Shown: in pieces, positions 1 to 4,999 of the stretch
Position numbering within the stretch: position 1 is the stretch's first letter
Layout of the letters: every line of letters begins with the position of its first letter
Assembly (NCBI GenBank): GCA_019314105.1
Contig: JAFCZY010000213.1
Coordinates: 1 to 5,252 of the forward strand
From: Deltaproteobacteria bacterium
GTDB taxonomy: Bacteria > Desulfobacterota > Desulfobacteria > Desulfobacterales > Desulfobacteraceae
Reading direction: 5' to 3'
Length of the DNA stretch: 5,252 nt
The notes under the pieces: model-generated
The model's input: the letters and a program-made list of their open reading frames with translations, nothing else
Database searches by the model: none
Told to the model about the DNA's origin: nothing
Position numbers and translations under genes: made by a program

Positions 1-951
1 ATTTTTCATAGTATCCCAGAAAAATTTCTTTTTCTGACGGATACCGTCAATGGATTTGATCAGGCAGCCCGGGAACAGGTTAGCAAACTTCCAGATCACA
101 TTGTTGACTTCTTTGTCAAGAAGTTCAAAATCAGCATTGGCCTGATGTTGTTTTAGAATAGCCCGGCCATCTTTGAAGTCCTGTCCGGATTTATAATCGC
201 CATAAACGATCTCACCGTTATCAACATATTTGTCAGTGATAATGGTGGGGTTTCTTACCCATTCACCGTCTATTTTAAGCACAGGAACCACCTTGGACAG
301 CATCCCTTTTGCTTTCATTTTATAAGCAGACCACATTTCGCAGGATACGCAGTTCCACATGGCATCTTCTGCGGTAAGAAACCAGGGAAGAAAATCCGAA
401 GATCCGCCGGCAGGTGCGGAACCATGTCTGGGACCTGCCTGGCCGAAAATGGCAAGGTCGGAAGATATGGCAATATCACATGCCAGGCCAATTTCCTGGC
501 CACCGGCAACTCTCATGCCGTTAACGCGGGAAATAACCGGTTTTTTACAGGCAAGAATGGAATCCACCATGTGGTTGAACAATTCCATGTATTGACCATA
601 TTCATCACATCTTTTTGAATAAAATTCTGAATATTCTTTTGTGTTTCCACCGGAGCAGAAAGAGTAGGGGCCTGCACCTGTAAACACAACAGCCACAACG
701 CTTCTGTCAAGGGATGCGTTTTCAAACCCTGCAATCACACCCTTTACCATGTCTGTGGTATAAGAGTTAAACTGTTTGGGGTTGTTCAAGGTGATCCAGG
801 ATACAAATAGTCCATCCACAACATTTCCTTTTGGATCGGTCAATGGTTTTTTTTCATATACAGTGCAGGGTGCTTCCGTTCCCCAATGGGGATTTCTGTG
901 TAAAGAGTGATCCTTTGGTTCATTCTCTCTTGGCATCCAGTCAAGACTCAT
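1..951 (-). CDS. oah: 6-oxocyclohex-1-ene-1-carbonyl-CoA hydrolase (BamA/Oah), 3' end cut by window edge
   Basis: This enzyme adds water to 6-oxocyclohex-1-enoyl-CoA and hydrolytically opens the ring to 3-hydroxypimeloyl-CoA, the ring-cleavage step of anaerobic benzoyl-CoA degradation (EC 3.7.1.21); it is cytoplasmic. I translated 317 codons without a stop; family members are about 375-380 residues, so about 60 C-terminal residues lie beyond base 1. It is a crotonase-fold protein. Seen: QFNSYTTD (60-67), the stretch that bamA marker primers target in this family; FTGAG (90-94); FCSGGN (98-103) and MRVAGGQEIG (146-155), the two oxyanion-hole regions; and FGQAGPRHGSAPAGGSSDF (169-187), typical of Oah rather than of ordinary enoyl-CoA hydratases. 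The ATG at 951 is preceded by AAAGGAG with an 8-base spacer. It is the last gene of the minus-strand operon seen here, 30 bp after the short-chain dehydrogenase. The assignment is strong because of these motifs and the adjacent Had. Confidence 0.95.
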   Translation of the reverse strand, partial: MSLDWMPRENEPKDHSLHRNPHWGTEAPCTVYEKKPLTDPKGNVVDGLFVSWITLNNPKQFNSYTTDMVKGVIAGFENASLDRSVVAVVFTGAGPYSFCSGGNTKEYSEFYSKRCDEYGQYMELFNHMVDSILACKKPVISRVNGMRVAGGQEIGLACDIAISSDLAIFGQAGPRHGSAPAGGSSDFLPWFLTAEDAMWNCVSCEMWSAYKMKAKGMLSKVVPVLKIDGEWVRNPTIITDKYVDNGEIVYGDYKSGQDFKDGRAILKQHQANADFELLDKEVNNVIWKFANLFPGCLIKSIDGIRQKKKFFWDTMKN

Positions 952-981
952 TTTTTGTTCTCCTTTAAATTATTATTAAGG

Positions 982-1719
982 TTATCCGATATATCCGCCG
1001 TCAACACCCAGCACCTGTCCTGTAATATAACTTGCATCATCGGACGCCAGGAATACAAAGGCCGGGGAAATTTCTTCAGGTTCTGCAAATCTGCCCAGCT
1101 GAATTCTGCCTTCATATTTTTCATCTGTCTGAAGCTTACCGGTCATTTCCGTTTTTGTGATTCCCGGGCAAATGACATTCACATTGATGCCGTATCTGCC
1201 AAGCTCACGGGAGGCTGATTTTGTAAATCCGATGATCCCGGCTTTTGCAGATGCATAGTTGATCTGACCAATGGTGCCAAAGATACCGGCAGTAGAAATC
1301 ACGTTAATGATTTTTCCGTATTTTTTTTCTTTCATGTAACGGCCTGCTGCCTGGCTGGTATTAAAGGCAGCTTTTAAATGGATATCAATAATAGCATCCC
1401 AGTCTTCTTCTTTCATTTTAAGCAGCATGGAGGGTTTGGAAACACCGGCATTGTTCACGAGAATATCAACACCGCCCAACTGTTTCACGCATTCATCAAC
1501 CATATTTTGTGCGCTTTTATAATTGGCAACATCAGCAGCAACAGCAACAGCTTTACGTCCCAGTTTTTCAATCTCGGCTACCGTCTCTTTTGCAGCCGCA
1601 TCATTGGAATGATAGTTTACCAGAACATCTGCACCCTCTTTGGCATACATCAGGGCAATGGCTCTTCCGATTCCACGGCTTCCGCCTGTGACAATGGCTT
1701 TTTTCCCTTCTAATTTCAT
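982..1719 (-). CDS. Short-chain dehydrogenase/reductase, FabG-like; probable hydroxyacyl-CoA dehydrogenase
   Basis: This is a cytoplasmic NAD(P)-dependent classical SDR of 245 residues, the usual length. Seen: cofactor motif TGGSRGIG (11-18), NNAG (89-92), catalytic Ser142, Tyr155 and Lys159 with correct 13- and 4-residue spacing, PG (185-186), and the C-terminal TGQVLGVDGGYIG typical of FabG/PhaB-type enzymes. The position that is usually Asn in the catalytic tetrad is His114 (IDIHLKAAF), a variant known in some hydroxyacyl-CoA dehydrogenases. An in-frame ATG at 1728 would add three residues, but its AAAGG abuts the codon; AAGGA lies 8 bases before the ATG at 1719, so I chose that one. It sits 21 bp after had and 30 bp before oah. 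The context points to a CoA-thioester such as 3-hydroxypimeloyl-CoA or an alicyclic 2-hydroxyacyl-CoA (BadH-like). Fatty-acid FabG function is less likely here but cannot be excluded. Confidence 0.88.
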   Translation of the reverse strand: MKLEGKKAIVTGGSRGIGRAIALMYAKEGADVLVNYHSNDAAAKETVAEIEKLGRKAVAVAADVANYKSAQNMVDECVKQLGGVDILVNNAGVSKPSMLLKMKEEDWDAIIDIHLKAAFNTSQAAGRYMKEKKYGKIINVISTAGIFGTIGQINYASAKAGIIGFTKSASRELGRYGINVNVICPGITKTEMTGKLQTDEKYEGRIQLGRFAEPEEISPAFVFLASDDASYITGQVLGVDGGYIG

Positions 1720-1740
1720 CTTTATCATCCTTTAAAAATA

Positions 1741-2853
1741 TTAAAAATCAGGGACAAGTACAATCCTCTGATCCGGTGACTTCTTATGCGCTTCATCAAA
1801 ACTTTCAGCAATGGTGCTCATGGGTCTTGTCTGAACAAATTCTTCAAAATTAATTTTCCCGCTGGTAACCATGCTCAATACGGATGGGTAGTATTCAGGC
1901 AGACATCCCCAGGTGCCGATAAGCTCTGCATCAAAGGCCATAAGCCTTGAAATAGAATATTCTACCTTTTGAGGACCAAATCCCACAACCATCATTTTGC
2001 CGGTAAAGCTTAACAGTGCAAGTCCCAGTTCCTGGCCGGGTTTTGTTCCTGAGACCTCAAAAATTTTCCATCCAGTAGAAACAAGTCCATTCTCTTTTCG
2101 ATAGGCTTTCATCTCTCCTGAAATCTCTCTTGGAGTTTTACCCATGGAATTGACGGCAAAATCCGCACCATTCTTTAACATGGTATTCAACCGTTCCTGG
2201 TTGATATCAATGGCAACAACAGTTGCCGCACCCAGGGCTTTAAGGATCTGGACCATGTATTGTCCTACACCACCGACCCCTATAACAATGGTATTATCTC
2301 CCACCTGGATATCTGCTCTTTTAGCCGCCTGAAAAGGTGTTGTTGCTGCATCTGCCACAACAGCCAGTTTTTCCAGGGGAATGCCTCCCCGGTTTTTGAC
2401 TTCGCAAAGATCAATAGCAGGAACCGGAATATGGCTTGAGAATCCGCCGTAAATTCCCATGCTGTTACCCGGCATCTTCTGAGCAAGACATCTGTTTCCC
2501 CTGCCTGTTTTACAAAGATAACACTGTCGGCACGGCATGACAGCAGGAATGATCACTTCCTTTCCTTTCCAGGAACCCACATTACCTGCCGTTGCCACAA
2601 CAGTTCCGGAAATTTCATGCCCCAAGGTTAACGGGGGCGGGTTCACAGTGGGGACACCTTGATAATAGTATCCAAGGTCTGTATGACAGACACCACAGCC
2701 CGCCACTTCAACCAGAACCTCTCCCGGTTTCAATTCAGGCACATCTATCTGTGTCTTTTCAAGCTTTCCAGGAGTGACTTCTCCTGTTTCTCTGTCTTTT
2801 TTAAAGGGACTGACCATTTGCCAGGTTTGAATTTTGTCCGGTATCGTTGTCAT
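1741..2853 (-). CDS. had: 6-hydroxycyclohex-1-ene-1-carbonyl-CoA dehydrogenase (Had/BamQ)
   Basis: Had oxidises 6-hydroxycyclohex-1-ene-1-carbonyl-CoA to the 6-oxo compound with NAD+ (EC 1.1.1.368), directly supplying the substrate of Oah. It is a 370-residue zinc-dependent medium-chain alcohol dehydrogenase, matching the family length of about 368. Seen: an N-terminal GroES-like domain with catalytic zinc ligands Cys56 (GCGVCHTD) and His79-Glu80 (GHE); a structural zinc lobe with Cys108, Cys111, Cys114 and Cys122; a Rossmann domain with GVGGVG (192-197) and Asp216 ending the second strand, which favours NAD over NADP. Tyr-rich GYYYQGVP (61-68) and LPEYYPSV (318-325) follow the pattern I associate with Had. 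The start is supported by AAGGAGG 5 bases before the ATG. It lies 19 bp downstream of the DUF2080-like gene and 21 bp upstream of the SDR, so it is surely cotranscribed. A generic alcohol dehydrogenase is the alternative, made unlikely by the adjacent oah. Confidence 0.93.
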   Translation of the reverse strand: MTTIPDKIQTWQMVSPFKKDRETGEVTPGKLEKTQIDVPELKPGEVLVEVAGCGVCHTDLGYYYQGVPTVNPPPLTLGHEISGTVVATAGNVGSWKGKEVIIPAVMPCRQCYLCKTGRGNRCLAQKMPGNSMGIYGGFSSHIPVPAIDLCEVKNRGGIPLEKLAVVADAATTPFQAAKRADIQVGDNTIVIGVGGVGQYMVQILKALGAATVVAIDINQERLNTMLKNGADFAVNSMGKTPREISGEMKAYRKENGLVSTGWKIFEVSGTKPGQELGLALLSFTGKMMVVGFGPQKVEYSISRLMAFDAELIGTWGCLPEYYPSVLSMVTSGKINFEEFVQTRPMSTIAESFDEAHKKSPDQRIVLVPDF

Positions 2854-2872
2854 CTTATCCTCCTTAATTATA

Positions 2873-3052
2873 TTAACATTTTATCACTTTAACTTTTGTA
2901 CCAATCCAGTCAGGCGGTAAATAAACCCTTCCACTGTTACCGCTTGAATTAACAGTTTTTTCGATCATTTCGTCGCCATAAATTTCAAATTTTACCTTCT
3001 TGCGGATAAACTCTTTTTCCAATCTGTCAAGCTTTCCATCGTCACCGGTCAT
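2873..3052 (-). CDS. Small DUF2080-like protein (putative transposon-associated family), first gene of the had-oah operon
   Basis: This 59-residue open frame has a charged N-terminal half (DDGKLDRLEKEFIRKKVKFEIYG region) and a C-terminal half containing SSGNSGRVYLPPDWIGTKV (36-54). That block closely matches what I remember of DUF2080 (Pfam PF09853), small proteins annotated as 'transposon-encoded' and mostly known from archaea. The GRVYLPxxWxGxxVxV pattern also resembles the AbrB/MazE swapped-hairpin fold, so DNA binding is possible; this is inference from the motif. AGGAG lies 10 bases before the ATG, and a good promoter lies about 60 bases further upstream. The stop is 19 bp before had, so it is the leading gene of the operon. 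No transposase or terminal repeat is visible nearby. It has no predicted signal peptide or membrane segment, and its biochemical function is unknown. Confidence 0.78.
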   Translation of the reverse strand: MTGDDGKLDRLEKEFIRKKVKFEIYGDEMIEKTVNSSGNSGRVYLPPDWIGTKVKVIKC

Positions 3053-3117
3053 GGTGCATCAGCTCCTGTTTACAACCTATCTATATCCATAATATATTTT
3101 AGCTATTTATTAGATAC

Positions 3118-3146
3118 CTTATAGATACATTGCAGCTATGTGTCAA
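3118..3146 (-). promoter_or_regulatory. Sigma-70-type promoter for the DUF2080-had-SDR-oah operon
   Basis: On the minus strand the sequence reads TTGACA (3146-3141), a 17-base spacer, then TATAAG (3123-3118). That is a perfect -35 box, optimal spacing and a 5/6 match to the -10 consensus. Transcription would start near 3111, giving a leader of about 60 bases before the small first gene. No better candidate was seen upstream of had itself. This is a sequence prediction only. Confidence 0.65.
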
Positions 3147-3164
3147 GAAATTATTTTTATACTG

Positions 3165-3178
3165 GTTGATATATCAAC
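3165..3178. promoter_or_regulatory. Perfect 14-bp palindrome GTTGATATATCAAC, candidate operator
   Basis: The 14 bases are fully self-complementary. The centre lies about 60 bases upstream of the predicted minus-strand start site and about 84 upstream of the plus-strand one, the typical place for an activator acting on the catabolic operon and possibly on both. The half TTGATATA recurs at 3253-3260, near the predicted transporter start site. The binding protein is unknown. Confidence 0.45.
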
Positions 3179-3219
3179 GATATGATCTTCTTTTTTATTT
3201 CCAAAAAACAAGATTTTCC

Positions 3220-3249
3220 TTGACATGATTTCCTTTTTATAAATATAGT
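3220..3249 (+). promoter_or_regulatory. Sigma-70-type promoter for the TRAP transporter operon
   Basis: TTGACA at 3220-3225 is followed by an 18-base spacer and TATAGT at 3244-3249, a perfect -35 and a 5/6 -10 box. The predicted start near 3256 leaves a leader of about 155 bases before dctP, unusually long and rich in inverted repeats. The surrounding AT-rich DNA could give alternative -10 boxes. Confidence 0.6.
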
Positions 3250-3271
3250 TGTTTGATATAGCTGATTTATA

Positions 3272-3284
3272 GTTACATTGTAAC
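3272..3284. promoter_or_regulatory. Inverted repeat GTTACA-T-TGTAAC in the dctP leader
   Basis: Two perfect 6-base arms flank a single central T, lying about 16-28 bases downstream of the predicted transporter start site. That position suits a repressor operator; a one-base loop cannot form a full RNA hairpin, so a DNA site is the better reading. Outer ATAG/CTAT bases extend the symmetry if a two-base bulge is allowed. Chance occurrence in AT-rich DNA is possible. Confidence 0.35.
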
Positions 3285-3307
3285 ACTATTAATAATAATT
3301 CAATAAT

Positions 3308-3317
3308 AAGGAGGTGA
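3308..3317 (+). promoter_or_regulatory. Perfect Shine-Dalgarno sequence AAGGAGGTGA with no properly spaced gene
   Basis: The ten bases complement the typical 3' end of bacterial 16S rRNA exactly, yet lie about 93 bases before dctP, which has its own AGGAGG. The nearest ATG (3334) is 16 bases beyond it and opens only a three-codon frame (M-V-A-stop). A GTG inside the motif (3314) would open an 18-codon frame but overlaps the binding site. The following bases allow a small GG-A-GG/CCCC hairpin that would cover it. It may be a ribosome standby or leader-peptide site. Confidence 0.35.
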
Positions 3318-3353
3318 AACCCCGGATAAATACATGGTCGCATAATTCAAATT

Positions 3354-3382
3354 CTTGGGTCCCAAGTTAGTTTTGGTTCCAA
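3354..3382. promoter_or_regulatory. Twin TTGG...CCAA palindromes just upstream of dctP
   Basis: CTTGGGTCCCAAG (3354-3366) is a perfect inverted repeat with 6-base arms about one central T. TTGGTTCCAA (3373-3382) is a second one with 4-base arms, set inside TAGTT/AACTA outer arms (3368-3372 and 3381-3385). They share a TTGG-CCAA core with centres about 17-18 bases apart, so they look like a tandem operator or two small hairpins before the dctP ribosome binding site (3396-3401). The recognising factor is unknown. Confidence 0.42.
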
Positions 3383-3409
3383 CTATAATTTTTTCAGGAG
3401 GTCAGCAAA

Positions 3410-4405
3410 ATGAAGAAAATTACATTTTTAACTTTTTTGATTTTTTGTTTTAGTACAATGGTTGCTTTCACTGCAACAGCTAAAACTCAACTTACCTATG
3501 CTAATTTTTTCCCCCCCACACATATTCAAAGTCAACTGGCACAAAGCTGGTGTGATGAAGTTAAAAAAAGAACCAATGGTGAAATCGTTATTCAATATTT
3601 TCCGGCACAAGCATTGGCAAAAGCCCCCCAGACCTACGATGCAGTTGTTAATGGAATCGCAGACATCGGGCTGACTGTGCTTGCTTATTCAAGGGGTCGT
3701 TTTCCAGTTGCTTCCGCCATCGATCTTCCTCTGGGATATAAAAACGGTGTACAGGCGACTAGAATTGCCAATGCAGTTTTAAACAAATTTCACCCGGAAG
3801 AATTTAATGATACAAAGGTCATGTATCTCCATGCACATGGTCCCGGCCTTATCAATACGGTGAATAAAAAAGTGGCATCATTAGAAGATATGAAAGGAAT
3901 GAAAATCAGAACAACCGGCGCTAGCGGCCGAGTTATTAAAGCTCTTGGCGGATCACCAGTAGGTAAAGGCATGAATGAATGCTACCAGATGCTGCAAAAA
4001 GGCGTTGTCGACGGATCTCTTCACCCAATGGAATCGAACAAGGGATGGAAACTTGGTGAAGTGGTTAAATATGTCACAGAAAGTTATCCGATTGCCTATA
4101 CCACAACCTTTGCTGTATTTATGAATAAAGCAAAATGGAATAAACTCACCCCGGCACAGCAAAAAACCATAATGGAAATTAATGCTGAATGGGCAGACAA
4201 ACATGGTGAAGGCTGGGATTCATCTGATAAGGCAGGCCTCGAATTTTTTAAATCAAAAGGCGGAGAATTTGTCAGTCTTTCCGATGCTGAAGTTGCAAAA
4301 TGGAAAGCAGCAGTTGCCCCGATTATGGATGAGTATGCTGAAAAAGTAAACAAAAAAGGGATTGATGGAAAAGCAGTCGTGAATTTCATCAAAGCAAACA
4401 TGTAA
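3410..4405 (+). CDS. dctP: TRAP transporter periplasmic substrate-binding protein, DctP family
   Basis: This 331-residue protein is the extracytoplasmic binding component that captures an organic acid and delivers it to the DctQM membrane pair. Seen: a Sec signal peptide (Lys2-Lys3, hydrophobic 4-21, likely cleavage after Ala22-Thr23-Ala24); the mature start KTQLTYANFFPPTH typical of DctP; LEDMKGMKIRTTG (159-170) with Arg167, the arginine that usually salt-bridges the ligand carboxylate; and the conserved helix region TESYPIAYTTTFAVFMNKAKW (223-243). Length is normal for the family. AGGAGG (3396-3401) lies 8 bases before the ATG. The gene leads the TRAP operon and is divergent from the had-oah operon, suggesting an aromatic or alicyclic acid as ligand; the sequence alone does not show the substrate. 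A T6-C7 run (3505-3517) encodes Asn-Phe-Phe-Pro-Pro early in the mature protein. Confidence 0.93.
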   Translation: MKKITFLTFLIFCFSTMVAFTATAKTQLTYANFFPPTHIQSQLAQSWCDEVKKRTNGEIVIQYFPAQALAKAPQTYDAVVNGIADIGLTVLAYSRGRFPVASAIDLPLGYKNGVQATRIANAVLNKFHPEEFNDTKVMYLHAHGPGLINTVNKKVASLEDMKGMKIRTTGASGRVIKALGGSPVGKGMNECYQMLQKGVVDGSLHPMESNKGWKLGEVVKYVTESYPIAYTTTFAVFMNKAKWNKLTPAQQKTIMEINAEWADKHGEGWDSSDKAGLEFFKSKGGEFVSLSDAEVAKWKAAVAPIMDEYAEKVNKKGIDGKAVVNFIKANM

Positions 4406-4413
4406 AAAAAATA

Positions 4414-4475
4414 ATGAGATATGAAATTTAAGTAGTGGGCAATACATTATGTTCCTCTCATCTTTCATATCTCAT
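4414..4475 (+). repeat. 13-bp perfect inverted repeat between dctP and dctQ
   Basis: ATGAGATATGAAA (4414-4426) is exactly complementary to TTTCATATCTCAT (4463-4475), separated by 36 bases. In RNA it would form a stem-loop starting 9 bases after the dctP stop. It lacks a GC-rich stem and a strong T-run, so it is a poor intrinsic terminator; protection of the dctP message 3' end, giving more binding protein than membrane subunits, is plausible. It could also be a dispersed intergenic repeat. The 99-bp gap is large for this operon. Confidence 0.6.
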
Positions 4476-4504
4476 GTCTCAAATCTTTTATGATAGGATA
4501 TTTT

Positions 4505-4999
4505 ATGAGTATTATCTCCAAGGCACTGAATAAATTTTCCGAATTATTAAAAATCATTGGAGCGGTTGCCATCACGGCCATGATGGTGTTGACTGTTGTT
4601 GATGTGATCGGTCGTTTTTTCAAGTATCCTATTTTTGGCTCTGTTGAGCTTATCGGTTTTCTGGCAACCATTATTGTGGCAGCCGCTTTACCGTACACAT
4701 ATAAGGTGGATGGGCATGTTGGTGTAGAAATACTGGTCAGGCTGCTGTCAAAAAAAACCCAGCTGATCATTGACCTTTTTACCCGGACCTTCAGCCTTAT
4801 TTTATTCAGCCTTGTGACATGGCAGATGTTTCTTTATGCAAAGGATATACATAAAACCGGAGAAGTTTCCATGAATCTGGAATTTCCCATTTATTATATT
4901 ATATATCTGCTGGCTTTTGGTTTACTGATTTTCTCTATTACCATATTAGAGACAATCTTTAAAGATATTAAACAATTGAAAGAATTAAAAACAAAATGA
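4505..4999 (+). CDS. dctQ: TRAP transporter small membrane subunit, DctQ family
   Basis: This 164-residue inner-membrane protein is the small subunit of the tripartite ATP-independent transporter and pairs with DctM. Four hydrophobic segments are visible, roughly residues 15-35, 46-66, 90-110 and 127-147, as expected for DctQ. Family-like motifs are VVDVIGRF (31-38), GSVELIGFL (45-53) and DGHVGVEIL (69-77). An in-frame ATG at 4490 would add five residues (MIGYF) but has no ribosome binding site; AGGA at 4495-4498 lies 6 bases before the ATG at 4505, so I prefer the latter. The gene follows dctP by 99 bp containing an inverted repeat, and its stop overlaps the dctM start by four bases (ATGA). 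The short Lys-rich tail is probably cytoplasmic. Confidence 0.92.
   Translation: MSIISKALNKFSELLKIIGAVAITAMMVLTVVDVIGRFFKYPIFGSVELIGFLATIIVAAALPYTYKVDGHVGVEILVRLLSKKTQLIIDLFTRTFSLILFSLVTWQMFLYAKDIHKTGEVSMNLEFPIYYIIYLLAFGLLIFSITILETIFKDIKQLKELKTK

Larger units (their letters stand above)
3053..3409. other. Divergent intergenic control region between the had-oah operon and the TRAP operon
   Basis: These 357 bases hold no convincing gene on either strand. The stretch is AT-rich and separates two outward-reading operons. It contains one good sigma-70-type promoter in each direction, a perfect 14-bp palindrome upstream of both, and a transporter leader of about 155 bases with three more palindromes and an unattached Shine-Dalgarno sequence; each is listed separately. 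I see no sigma-54 box and no tRNA or known riboswitch. Confidence 0.8.

Noticed and set aside
907..1713. Plus-strand open frames opposite the SDR gene
   Set aside because: They are antisense shadows of a gene with clear catalytic motifs and have no plausible domain of their own.
982..1719. Naming the SDR fabG
   Set aside because: FabG-like motifs are shared by many hydroxyacyl-CoA dehydrogenases, and the operon context favours aromatic degradation over fatty-acid synthesis.
3165..3178. FNR-type box (TTGAT-ATCAA)
   Set aside because: The half-sites match the FNR consensus but the spacer is 2 bases instead of 4, which would put the two halves out of register for an FNR dimer.
3143..3343. Minus-strand open frame of 66 codons in the intergenic region
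   Set aside because: It lies across the predicted promoters, has an Ile/Lys-rich low-complexity composition expected from AT-rich DNA, and shows no recognisable domain.
3053..3409. Insertion sequence ends around the DUF2080-like gene
   Set aside because: I found no matching terminal inverted repeats, target duplications or transposase fragments; the palindromes present are local and of unrelated sequences.
4414..4490. Intrinsic terminator after dctP
   Set aside because: The stem is AT-rich, the loop is 36 bases and no proper T-run follows the right arm; dctQ clearly belongs to the same operon.
4490..4504. Upstream start for dctQ adding MIGYF
   Set aside because: No ribosome binding site precedes the ATG at 4490, while AGGA is ideally placed for the ATG at 4505.
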